From Candidatus Aegiribacteria sp. (GTDB lineage: Bacteria > Fermentibacterota > Fermentibacteria > Fermentibacterales > JCC-6), in assembly GCA_030640155.1 (NCBI GenBank), contig DAOWJX010000120.1, positions 1 to 16,671 on the forward strand: a stretch of 16,671 nt of DNA, read 5' to 3'. The notes beneath the pieces are model-generated. The model was not told where the DNA came from. It made no database searches and worked only from the letters and a program-made list of their open reading frames with translations. The translations under genes and the position numbers were made by a program. This document shows positions 1-6,950 of the stretch, piece after piece; the stretch's first letter is position 1; the number at the start of each line of letters is the position of its first letter.

Positions 1-466
1 GTATAAGCAGAATCGTATCAGGGAGAATATCACCGAGGTAGGTTCCCGATTCCGTTATCGGATCGGTCCATTCTCCCATAGTTTCCGGAGTCATGCCTGT
101 TCTCAGCTGAAAACTGACAGACGTATTCTCAGGTTCATTTGAAATCCAGTCAATATTGCCCCAGATGATTTCCCAGTCTGTTCCCATCGGCACCCACACA
201 AGAGATGATTCAAGAGTACCGGTATCTGGGAAATCCATGGTTGCCGGGAGGCTGGATTCAGAAAGGTTCTGATGTGTCCACTCGAATTCCAGAATTATTC
301 TGCCCGTTGTAGACCAGTCTATCTTCTCGCTGGTCCAGAATGTATCATTGAACCAGTACAGTCGCCCCTGCACCCCCGGGCCTCCAGACCAGTCTGTCTG
401 TTCCAGCCATTGACCCATTACTGTTAAACAGAGGACAGGTATCAGTAAAAAAAGTGATAACTTCAT
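1..466 (-). CDS. Secreted protein of unknown function (C-terminus beyond window)
   Basis: This open frame starts at ATG 466-464 and stays open for 155 codons to the window edge, so its C-terminus is missing. I translated it directly. The N-terminus MKLSLFLLIPVLCLTVMG is a clear Sec signal peptide, with likely cleavage just before Gln-Trp, so the product is exported. The mature start (QWLEQTDWSGGPG) and the spaced Trp residues resemble the large secreted repeat or beta-sandwich proteins of uncultured FCB-group bacteria. That comparison is from memory and no named domain is recognised. The start is supported by an AAGGA ribosome binding site 8 nt upstream and by a promoter at 515-543. The gene is co-directional with the radical SAM gene upstream, but the 124-bp gap and its own promoter suggest separate transcription. 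Function is not assignable. Confidence 0.8.
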   Translation of the reverse strand, partial: MKLSLFLLIPVLCLTVMGQWLEQTDWSGGPGVQGRLYWFNDTFWTSEKIDWSTTGRIILEFEWTHQNLSESSLPATMDFPDTGTLESSLVWVPMGTDWEIIWGNIDWISNEPENTSVSFQLRTGMTPETMGEWTDPITESGTYLGDILPDTILLI

Positions 467-514
467 CTGGTATATCCTTTCTTCTTAATGCAAAGTAACT
501 CTCTGTCATTTATG

Positions 515-543
515 AGAATACATGCCCGGTGACCGCAGGTCAA
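515..543 (-). promoter_or_regulatory. Sigma70-like promoter for the secreted-protein gene
   Basis: Read on the minus strand, this is TTGACC (543-538), a 17-bp spacer and TATTCT (520-515). That is 5/6 and 4/6 matches to the consensus boxes at ideal spacing. Transcription would start near 508, giving a leader of about 42 nt before ATG 466. The spacer holds a small inverted repeat (CGGT-G-ACCG, 527-535) that could be incidental. Confidence 0.55.
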
Positions 544-590
544 TGAATTCTGAGTGCAGGAATCACTTGAAAAACAGTTAAAAGTACTAA

Positions 591-1565
591 TTAAAGGATG
601 AAATCACTTCCAGGGAGATAGTTATCCGGGGAAGCAACCGGATCCTGAGTCCAGCCATTTTCGAATCCCAGAGAAAGGAGTACTTTCTCGATTTCTGAAT
701 ATTCGTATGGTTTGAGCTTTCTGGAGAGAAGAGGATATTCTTTCGCATGATGCATCGGGTTGTACTGAGACATAAGGCTTACGAAAGTATCCTTACCGAT
801 CTTCAAGGCTATGAATCTCAATACTTTTTCCGAGCCTGATATCCCGTTTGGAAGGACCAGCAGACGGATTATCAAACCCCGGAGAGCAACCCCGTCGCTA
901 TCAGTTCGAAGTTGACCAACCTGCCTATGCATCTCAAGTACCGCTTTCCTGGCGGTTTCAGGATAATCAGCAGCCGCCGAATACTTTTCTGCGTAATCAG
1001 AGTCCCAGTACTTGAAATCAGGCAGGTATATATCCACAAGACCTTCAAGTGTTTTCAGAAGCTCCGGCGAATCGTATCCGCTGCTGTTGTAGATCAGCGG
1101 TATTCTCAGCCCTTTTTCAGCAGCAAGAGCAACGGCTTCAAATATCTGTGGAGCATAGTGTGTCGGAGATACAAGACCGACGGTTTTACAACCCCGCTCC
1201 TGAAAATCCAGAAGCATTTCAGCTGCTTCTTCTGAAGTCTTCCGCCAGCTCACCGGTACGGATCCTTCAGGCTGACTGATTGAATGATTCTGACAGAATA
1301 CACAACGTAGATTACATCGCCCAAGAAAGATATTCCCTACACCGGATTTCCCGGTAAGCACAGGTTCCTCTCCCATGTGCGCACATGAAGAAGCAACCTC
1401 CAGCGTTACTCCCGCTCCGCAGAATCCCTTTTCACCGGCGATACGATTAACTTCGCACTTGCGGGGGCAGAGACGGCATTTCTCAAGATGCTGTCTAAGC
1501 ATGATTATTCTATGATGAAGGTCTCCGCTCTCAAGCAATCTGAGGTAGCCGGGTTTATATGTCAC
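591..1565 (-). CDS. Radical SAM protein, PflX-like (pyruvate formate-lyase activase relative)
   Basis: The product is 324 residues. The radical SAM cluster motif CNLRCVFC (Cys84, Cys88, Cys91; CX3CX2C) should bind a 4Fe-4S cluster and S-adenosylmethionine. A second group of cysteines (Cys30, Cys33, Cys37, Cys49) precedes it, in the CxxCxxxC...FCGAG arrangement typical of the PflX (COG1313) group as I recall it. That group resembles pyruvate formate-lyase activating enzyme but has no settled substrate. The likely mechanism is reductive SAM cleavage to a 5'-deoxyadenosyl radical acting on a protein or small molecule in the cytoplasm. The start is GTG at 1565-1563, overlapping the TGA stop of the ABC exporter gene by 4 bp, which implies translational coupling. 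It is the last gene of a three-gene operon. No pyruvate formate-lyase gene is in the window. The family call is firm; the substrate is unknown. Confidence 0.85.
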   Translation of the reverse strand: MTYKPGYLRLLESGDLHHRIIMLRQHLEKCRLCPRKCEVNRIAGEKGFCGAGVTLEVASSCAHMGEEPVLTGKSGVGNIFLGRCNLRCVFCQNHSISQPEGSVPVSWRKTSEEAAEMLLDFQERGCKTVGLVSPTHYAPQIFEAVALAAEKGLRIPLIYNSSGYDSPELLKTLEGLVDIYLPDFKYWDSDYAEKYSAAADYPETARKAVLEMHRQVGQLRTDSDGVALRGLIIRLLVLPNGISGSEKVLRFIALKIGKDTFVSLMSQYNPMHHAKEYPLLSRKLKPYEYSEIEKVLLSLGFENGWTQDPVASPDNYLPGSDFIL

Positions 1566-3295
1566 ACCATCTCCGCTGCGAGAACAAGTCTGTATAGTTC
1601 ATTGTCCCGAAGAAGATTCTGATGAGTATCAAACGCGTTCAATCTACCCTCATGAACGAATATCACCTTGTTGCTTCGCCTGACAGTTGCTTCCCTGTGG
1701 GTGACGACAAGAACAAGAGAATCCTGTCTGGCAGCTGTAAGCTCCTTCCAGAAGGCTTCTTCCTTTTCAGCGTCAAGAGCGGCTGTACAGTCATCAAAAA
1801 GGAATATTGATGGTTTTCCTGCAACTGCTCGAGCAATGGCGATTCTTTGTTTCTGTCCTCCGCTCACACCGATTCCGCCCTGACCCAGGACAGTTTCTGG
1901 GCCTGCATCGAGTTCGGTCCCGTCGAGTCCGGCAATTCTCAGGGAATCAGTGATCACTCTGTCGGAGATGTTTCTACCTAGTTTAACATTCTCTCTCACC
2001 GATTCACTGAAAAGTACGGATTCCTGCGGCACATAACCAATTTCAGAAACCATGTCTTCCTTTGACATGTCATCCATAGGGATTCCATTGAAAAGCACTC
2101 TTCCTTCAGTACATGGAAGAAGACCAGCAATCATTTTCAAAATGGTTGATTTCCCGCAGCCAACCTCACCTGCAATAGTGTATATCCCGGGGCTTTTAAG
2201 CTCCAGGTTCAGATCTGTCACACCGGCTCCTGTATCCGGATAAAGGAAGCCGGCTGACTCGAGAATAAGGTCGCATATTCCTCCAGTACTCATGGATCCG
2301 GTCCAGTCCTGCGCATTGGGGAAATCCAGTATTTCCATTTCTCTGTCTATTGACGCAAAAGCCTGTCTTGAAGTCACAAACAGGTTCGGAATATCCATCA
2401 TGGGAGCCAGAAGCATATCGAGATAAACGTAAAACGCGTAGAATTCACCTATCCCTATCCTGTTCCAGATAACGAACAGACCGCCTATCAGCATGACTGT
2501 TATTTTCCCCACCTGCCCGATAACACTGTATACACCATGAAGAATCATTATCAGTCTGGTTATTGAGAGATCTATTTCCAATCGCCTGTCCAGCAGACCC
2601 CGAAGTCTTTCTGCCTGTCCCTCTTCCGCGTTGTATGCTTTGATAATGGGAATTCCCGCAAAAGTGCTGTCCAGCAGATCACCTGTATGACTTGTAGCCT
2701 TCCTGCTCTCTTCCACTCTTTTACCAAGTTTATTTTCCACCCTTGAAAAGATCAGAAACATCACTGGAAGGGGAACAAGGGATATCAGTGTAAGCTCCCA
2801 GCTCATGAAGAACATCACTCCCAGGCAGAAAACCAGCCTGGAGGATGACTCAAGCGCCCGGAAAACCGCTGAACAACTGAACCATGCAATCCTCGGATAG
2901 TCCACTATATCATCGGTAAGCCTTGTAGTAATATCTCCCGGCCGGAACTCATTCCAGAAACTATAGTCCTTCTTCATCAGGCTGGAGAAGACTTTATCAC
3001 GTACATCCAGACCGATCTTGCTGTTGAGCCATGCCCTTGCTCCGGGATAGAGGCCCGCAATAAACCGCGCAAATGCCAGTGCTCCAAGGATAAGAATTAT
3101 TTTCCGGAATTCTCCATTACCATCTGTTTCTCCAAGAACTTCCTGAACGTGATCAAGGAGATAGCGAAATACCAGAGGAAAGCTCAGGGCAACAACAGTG
3201 GAAATAAGAGTGAAAAAAACCAGAATCACAAGATGTTTCTTGTGTGGTTTCCAGAAACCCATTATCCACGAAAGGTAGCTTCTATACTCAGGCAT
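1562..3295 (-). CDS. ABC exporter half-transporter with degenerate Walker B (heterodimer subunit)
   Basis: This is a fused membrane-domain/ATPase half-exporter of 577 residues, beginning MPEYRSYLSWIMG. I chose ATG 3295 rather than the ATG at 3346, because GGAAGGAGAC sits just upstream and the start then overlaps the preceding stop by only 8 bp. Residues about 20-310 form the six-helix transmembrane domain. The nucleotide-binding domain has Walker A GEVGCGKST (376-384), Q-loop Gln424, signature VSGGQ (477-481), Walker B IFLFDD and H-loop His533. The catalytic glutamate after Walker B is replaced by aspartate (Asp502), as in the degenerate subunit of heterodimeric exporters such as TM287/288 or BmrCD. 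The partner is the gene immediately upstream. The substrate (drug, lipid or peptide) cannot be read from the sequence. There is no N-terminal peptidase domain. Confidence 0.9.
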   Translation of the reverse strand: MPEYRSYLSWIMGFWKPHKKHLVILVFFTLISTVVALSFPLVFRYLLDHVQEVLGETDGNGEFRKIILILGALAFARFIAGLYPGARAWLNSKIGLDVRDKVFSSLMKKDYSFWNEFRPGDITTRLTDDIVDYPRIAWFSCSAVFRALESSSRLVFCLGVMFFMSWELTLISLVPLPVMFLIFSRVENKLGKRVEESRKATSHTGDLLDSTFAGIPIIKAYNAEEGQAERLRGLLDRRLEIDLSITRLIMILHGVYSVIGQVGKITVMLIGGLFVIWNRIGIGEFYAFYVYLDMLLAPMMDIPNLFVTSRQAFASIDREMEILDFPNAQDWTGSMSTGGICDLILESAGFLYPDTGAGVTDLNLELKSPGIYTIAGEVGCGKSTILKMIAGLLPCTEGRVLFNGIPMDDMSKEDMVSEIGYVPQESVLFSESVRENVKLGRNISDRVITDSLRIAGLDGTELDAGPETVLGQGGIGVSGGQKQRIAIARAVAGKPSIFLFDDCTAALDAEKEEAFWKELTAARQDSLVLVVTHREATVRRSNKVIFVHEGRLNAFDTHQNLLRDNELYRLVLAAEMV

Positions 3296-5081
3296 GACTG
3301 TCTCCTTCCAGCTGCAGCCTGCATAGACCGGCGTAAGCCCCTTCATGCCGAAGAAGCTCTTTATGCGTTCCCTGCTCTATAATCTCTCCATGTTGCACTA
3401 CAATTATGTTGGAGGCGTGAGTAACTGTGCTGAGCCTGTGTGCGACAACAAGAGCTGTTCTATCTTTTATGATTAGGTCTGTTGACCTTTGAATTCTTTT
3501 TTCAGTTCCAGGATCAACTGATGAAGTAGCCTCATCCAGAATGAGTAATTCAGGCTCTCTCAGCACGGCTCTCGCGTAGTTGATCAACTGGCGCTGACCC
3601 ATTGACAGATTCAAGCCGCCTTCGCTGATTTTTCCATCCAGTCCGCCTGGAATTCGCTCCAGAATGTCTTCGGCTTCAATCGTCCTCAGTGCCTTATTCT
3701 GATTTTCTACGGGAATATCCCGCCTGAACACTGTCAGGTTCTCCGAGAGGGTTCCGGAAAAGAGATTCACATTCTGCAGGACAAGTCCGAGCCTCCTCCG
3801 CCACACATCAAGACGGAAATCTCTTATGTCAATTCCATCTATCGTGATTCTTCCTTTTGTCGGTTCGTAGAATCTCATGAGCAGGCTTACAATTGTGCTT
3901 TTTCCTCCACCGCTTGCTCCGACAAGAGCAACCATTCTCCCTTTAGGTATTGAGAAACTGATATTCTTGAGGGCCTGATTATCCTCTGAGTAGGAGAACC
4001 AGACTTTTTCAAAACGGATCTCCGCCCAGTCTTCAGGGAAATCAGCTTCCTCAAGATGGCCATCAGGCGTAAGGGTTTCAGTTGAGAGAATATCGAACAG
4101 TCTTTCCGCGGATGCAGCAGCTCTTTGAACCATATTCAGTGTTTCGGAGAACATCACCACAGGACCGAAAAGACGCCTTGTATACTCTACGAACATAATT
4201 ACCGTTCCGATACTTACGGCTCCCGAGATAACCCCTGCCCGACCGGATAGAAGAATGATAACCACGGCAACAATTTCACAACTCCCAAGAAAACTCCAGA
4301 AGCCATATTCCCAGAAGTAAGCACGTATTTCTCTGTTCAGGTAACGTTTTCCTTCGAGGTGTACTCTCCCGGCAGCCATTCCCGTCGCCCCGAACACCTG
4401 AAGCACAGGAACTGATCTGACATATTCGGAAATGAATCCGGATATCCGGGCATAGGCAGCCCTCACCCTCCTGTAGAGCTTTCTCATATGCTTCAGGACA
4501 GGGACAGTCAGAAGAGCAACCGGAAACAGAAGCAGAATAATCCAAATCGTAATACCGGCATCAGCGACCATCATGATACTAATTGTTCCGCCAACCATTG
4601 CCACATTCCTCAGCAGAGCCATCGAAACGTCGCTGAACAGCATCCTGACCCTCTCTGAATCGCTCTCTACCCTTGCCATCAGTTTTCCTGTGGGGTGTTG
4701 GTCAAAGAAAGAGAGAGAAAGAGAAAGCATATGGCGAAACACTTTTTCCTTGAGATCTCTCACAACCGCCAACCCTATTTTCGTTGCGATAATGACCTGT
4801 ATGTAGGAAAGAATCATTGCAAAGGAAAAAGTCCCCGCGAACAGAAGTGAGTAAAAGACTATATCTCTGATCGACTTCTGAGGAATTGCAGTATCTATCA
4901 CCATTCTGAGAATAAGAGGACCCGCAAGCTCTCCGGCAACTGAAAACAAAAGGAGAAGAGCGGCAAGAGCGAATGCTTTTTTATGCGGTTTCAGAAATGG
5001 CAGCATCTTCTGCAGAACAACAGCTGTTGATGTTCTGGAAATGTTTGCGTCATCCGGAATTTCGTCAAAGTGAAAGTGCAT
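3288..5081 (-). CDS. ABC exporter half-transporter with catalytic Walker B (heterodimer subunit)
   Basis: This 597-residue inner-membrane exporter subunit has a six-helix domain at about residues 35-330 and an ATPase domain from about 355. Visible motifs are Walker A GASGGGKST (388-396), Q-loop Gln436, Walker B LLILDE with the catalytic Glu517, and H-loop His549. The ABC signature is LSMGQ (492-496) instead of LSGGQ. In a head-to-tail dimer this altered signature would complete the ATP site that contains the partner's Asp502, leaving one catalytic and one degenerate site. The start is ATG 5081, with a modest AAAGG about 8 nt upstream. It is the first gene of the operon with the second half-transporter and a radical SAM protein. 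Multidrug-type export is the default family annotation, but the cargo is not known. Confidence 0.9.
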   Translation of the reverse strand: MHFHFDEIPDDANISRTSTAVVLQKMLPFLKPHKKAFALAALLLLFSVAGELAGPLILRMVIDTAIPQKSIRDIVFYSLLFAGTFSFAMILSYIQVIIATKIGLAVVRDLKEKVFRHMLSLSLSFFDQHPTGKLMARVESDSERVRMLFSDVSMALLRNVAMVGGTISIMMVADAGITIWIILLLFPVALLTVPVLKHMRKLYRRVRAAYARISGFISEYVRSVPVLQVFGATGMAAGRVHLEGKRYLNREIRAYFWEYGFWSFLGSCEIVAVVIILLSGRAGVISGAVSIGTVIMFVEYTRRLFGPVVMFSETLNMVQRAAASAERLFDILSTETLTPDGHLEEADFPEDWAEIRFEKVWFSYSEDNQALKNISFSIPKGRMVALVGASGGGKSTIVSLLMRFYEPTKGRITIDGIDIRDFRLDVWRRRLGLVLQNVNLFSGTLSENLTVFRRDIPVENQNKALRTIEAEDILERIPGGLDGKISEGGLNLSMGQRQLINYARAVLREPELLILDEATSSVDPGTEKRIQRSTDLIIKDRTALVVAHRLSTVTHASNIIVVQHGEIIEQGTHKELLRHEGAYAGLCRLQLEGDSHA

Positions 5082-5382
5082 CGTAATATACCTTTAATCG
5101 TAATTTACACGTGATCAACATCTTTTTTAGGAGAACTTTGCGGTGTATTTCCGCCGGAAAAGATCAGCTTCTGATTACTGAATTCGCCCTTTGATCATAG
5201 TGATGCCCTTCGCTTGAGGAAGAGTATTAATGCAAGCTTTTTTTTAAATGTCAAGGTTAAATGTATTTGTTGGCTTACATGAAATGTTTTATTAGTTATT
5301 TGTGCGGAATTTGGATAATATTATCAAAATACAAGGTTTGACCCCTATTTGTGCAATAAATGCTTTAATGCAAGACCTGACC
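5082..5382. other. Intergenic region of about 300 bp with promoter and REP-like repeats
   Basis: This gap lies upstream of the ABC operon and downstream of the PP-loop ATPase gene, both on the minus strand. It holds the ABC operon promoter (5226-5254), a leader of about 138 nt, a perfect AT-rich palindrome GATAATATTATC (5314-5325) and a pair of REP-like repeats at its left-operon end. A small inverted repeat TTTCC-GCC-GGAAA (5148-5160) lies in the leader. I see no credible gene, no known riboswitch and no U-tailed terminator hairpin here. Transcription from the middle operon may therefore read into the ABC genes. Confidence 0.6.
5226..5254 (-). promoter_or_regulatory. Sigma70 promoter of the ABC exporter / radical SAM operon
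   Basis: On the minus strand, TTGACA (5254-5249, perfect -35) is followed by 17 bp and then ATTAAT (5231-5226, 4/6 to the -10). The spacer contains an A8 run. The predicted start is near 5219, about 138 nt before ATG 5081. This is the best promoter match I found in the window. Confidence 0.65.
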
Positions 5383-5389
5383 CTACTTT
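5332..5389. repeat. REP-like pair of direct repeats flanking an inverted repeat
   Basis: Two imperfect 19-bp direct repeats, 5332-5350 (CAAGGTTTGACCCCTATTT) and 5371-5389 (CAAGACCTGACCCTACTTT), match at 13 of 19 positions and start 39 bp apart. Between them is an inverted repeat, TGCAATAAA-TGC-TTTAATGCA (5352-5372), with 8 of 9 arm positions pairing. From memory, CAAGACCTGACCC-type sequences recur in many bacterial genomes as REP-like elements mobilised by REP-associated tyrosine transposases. No transposase is present here, so this would be a non-autonomous copy or remnant. The second repeat contains the stop codon of the PP-loop ATPase gene. Confidence 0.55.
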
Positions 5390-6282
5390 TTAGCATACTG
5401 AGTAACCAGAGAAACAAGTTTTTCAAGATTATCCCTGTTTCCGATCAGGACTCCTGTTGGACCGGGTCTGTCAGGCAAAGCATAAGTGATTTTTTCTCCT
5501 GTCAGCGCTAATTCCTCCAGTCTCGCGTTATCCTCCTCCGAACGCCCGATAAGCCCTATGGTATCTTCAGATAATCTGAATATTCTTCCATATCTGATAA
5601 GCCGCGCGGTGGTTTCATTTAGCAGACCGGGGATGTCCATCAGCATTTTCAATCTTGAACAATAATTCGGATCCGTCAGAAGGCAGCCTCCTCCGGGGGC
5701 CTTGTATTGAAAACCATTTTCCTCAGCGATCAGGATCTGCGCTTTTCTGCTTCTGCCTGATAATCGGAGGAGTCTGCTTCTGTCAACAAGTCCCCTTTTC
5801 TCAAGGTCAGTAGGGGGAAGAAGCTTTGCGGAAAGCGGCCTCAGCAGCATTTCCTGGAAACCGGACAGTCTCGCGACTCTGTTAAGTGACCCCCTGTTCT
5901 GTGACATCGGCCGCTGTCCCACAACTTCTCCGGAGAATATTAAATCGAATTCTTCAACCGAAGCAATTTCACCAAGTTTCCTGAACATACCGGCATGGCA
6001 GTCTATGCATGGATTACAGTTATTCCCGAACCCGCTGGGTGGGTTACGAAGCAGAGATATTATTGTCTGGGAATAGTCTATTTCCCGCCAGGGAATTCCT
6101 AGCTGCATGGCTCCTGTTCGACCGGCATCGGACGTAAAAAACGGGCTGGAAAATGAAACAACCTCGACTTCAATGCCCTGGTCGATAAGAACCTTCGCGG
6201 CAATCATACTGTCAAGGCCACCGGAAAAAGCTCCCAGAGCCCTTACGCCCATCTGATGTGTGATCCTTTTATGATTTTCCAT
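5383..6282 (-). CDS. PP-loop ATP pyrophosphatase, MnmA/ThiI-like (putative tRNA thiolation)
   Basis: The product is 299 residues from ATG 6282. The PP-loop SGGLDS (residues 20-25) binds ATP and adenylates the substrate. A cysteine cluster CNPCIDCH (Cys89, Cys92, Cys95) and a later pair (Cys200 in PGGGCLLTDP, Cys208) resemble tRNA 2-thiouridine or 4-thiouridine synthase relatives, where cysteines carry sulfur or bind a cluster. The likely role is sulfur transfer to tRNA in the cytoplasm, but this subfamily is only loosely annotated, so the target base is uncertain. The start is a choice. ATG 6282 has GGAG 8 nt upstream but overlaps the HAD gene by 40 bp. ATG 6252 would overlap by only 10 bp and begins nearer the PP-loop. 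A 59-residue upstream extension of the frame lies inside the HAD gene and looks non-coding. The last codons fall in a REP-like repeat. Confidence 0.75.
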   Translation of the reverse strand: MENHKRITHQMGVRALGAFSGGLDSMIAAKVLIDQGIEVEVVSFSSPFFTSDAGRTGAMQLGIPWREIDYSQTIISLLRNPPSGFGNNCNPCIDCHAGMFRKLGEIASVEEFDLIFSGEVVGQRPMSQNRGSLNRVARLSGFQEMLLRPLSAKLLPPTDLEKRGLVDRSRLLRLSGRSRKAQILIAEENGFQYKAPGGGCLLTDPNYCSRLKMLMDIPGLLNETTARLIRYGRIFRLSEDTIGLIGRSEEDNARLEELALTGEKITYALPDRPGPTGVLIGNRDNLEKLVSLVTQYAKK

Positions 6283-6950
6283 CCTTTTCTCTCCGCCAGT
6301 TTCCGCAGCCTTCCGTCGGGATATACCGCAATTGCCGCCCCGCATTGTTTCATAATGAATCTGTCTGCCCAGGAATCTCCCACCGCGATGCAGCTTTCCA
6401 GACTGATTCCTTCTTTCTCGCAAATCTGTTTCATCAGTACGGCCTTGCTCTTTCCCCATGGGCGCAATTCTGTGAGATTTCCGCTGAACCTCCCATTAAT
6501 GATTTCCGGAATGCTGGCAAAAATCATATCTACCGACAGTTCCTCTCCGACGACCCCCGCAATGTATAACAGTGAAGCGGAAAGGATTACGATTTTACTG
6601 CCTGCTTCGCTGAATTCCCGAATAGATTCTACTGTCCGGTTGTGCAGTCTGTTCCGGACAAGCTCCTCTGCAAGCTTCCCTGCTTCTGTTTCCGCTGTCT
6701 CAGGGGAAATATCCATCAGGTATGTTCTGTTCCACCCTTTTCCTTCTCGCAGGGTCCGGAGCGGGTGAAGCACATAGGAAAGTAGAAACCGCAGTAAACC
6801 TCGCAGAGACAATATTCGCTTCTTCAGCAAACGCTTGAGGAAAAGCTTTTCAGACGATACGGAAAGCAGAGTGCCATCCAGATCAACGAAGCACATCTTC
6901 GGAACCGCAGCATCAGGAGTCAGTCTCTGCTTATTCTCTTTATCACACAA
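6243..6950 (-). CDS. HAD-family phosphatase, subfamily IB (SerB-like fold)
   Basis: This is a 235-residue haloacid-dehalogenase-type hydrolase. The motifs are DLDGTL (nucleophile Asp23 and acid/base Asp25), motif II serine in VILSAS (124 or 126), motif III lysine in the WGKSK segment (167 or 169) and motif IV GDSWAD (191-196). The long helical cap between motifs I and II fits subclass IB, which includes phosphoserine phosphatases and many lipid- or sugar-phosphate phosphatases. The substrate cannot be told. The frame opens with TTG 6950, overlapping the upstream stop by 8 bp. A possible in-frame ATG, 18 codons in, leaves only four residues before the motif and lacks a ribosome binding site, so TTG is preferred but not proven. 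It is the middle gene of a tight three-gene operon with a Tat-exported protein and a PP-loop ATPase. Confidence 0.8.
   Translation of the reverse strand: MCDKENKQRLTPDAAVPKMCFVDLDGTLLSVSSEKLFLKRLLKKRILSLRGLLRFLLSYVLHPLRTLREGKGWNRTYLMDISPETAETEAGKLAEELVRNRLHNRTVESIREFSEAGSKIVILSASLLYIAGVVGEELSVDMIFASIPEIINGRFSGNLTELRPWGKSKAVLMKQICEKEGISLESCIAVGDSWADRFIMKQCGAAIAVYPDGRLRKLAERKGWKIIKGSHIRWA

Noticed and set aside
3296..3346. N-terminal extension of the second ABC subunit to an ATG at 3346
   Set aside because: It overlaps the upstream gene by 59 bp and has no ribosome binding site, whereas ATG 3295 has GGAAGGAG just upstream.
5082..5219. Riboswitch in the exporter leader
   Set aside because: The leader is about 138 nt and contains small inverted repeats, but I could not match any known riboswitch core.
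5238..5245. T-rich run as a plus-strand terminator
   Set aside because: There is no GC-rich stem before it. On the other strand it is the A-run in the promoter spacer.
6256..6768. Plus-strand open frame of 170 codons
   Set aside because: It is the antisense shadow of the HAD gene, which has all four catalytic motifs.
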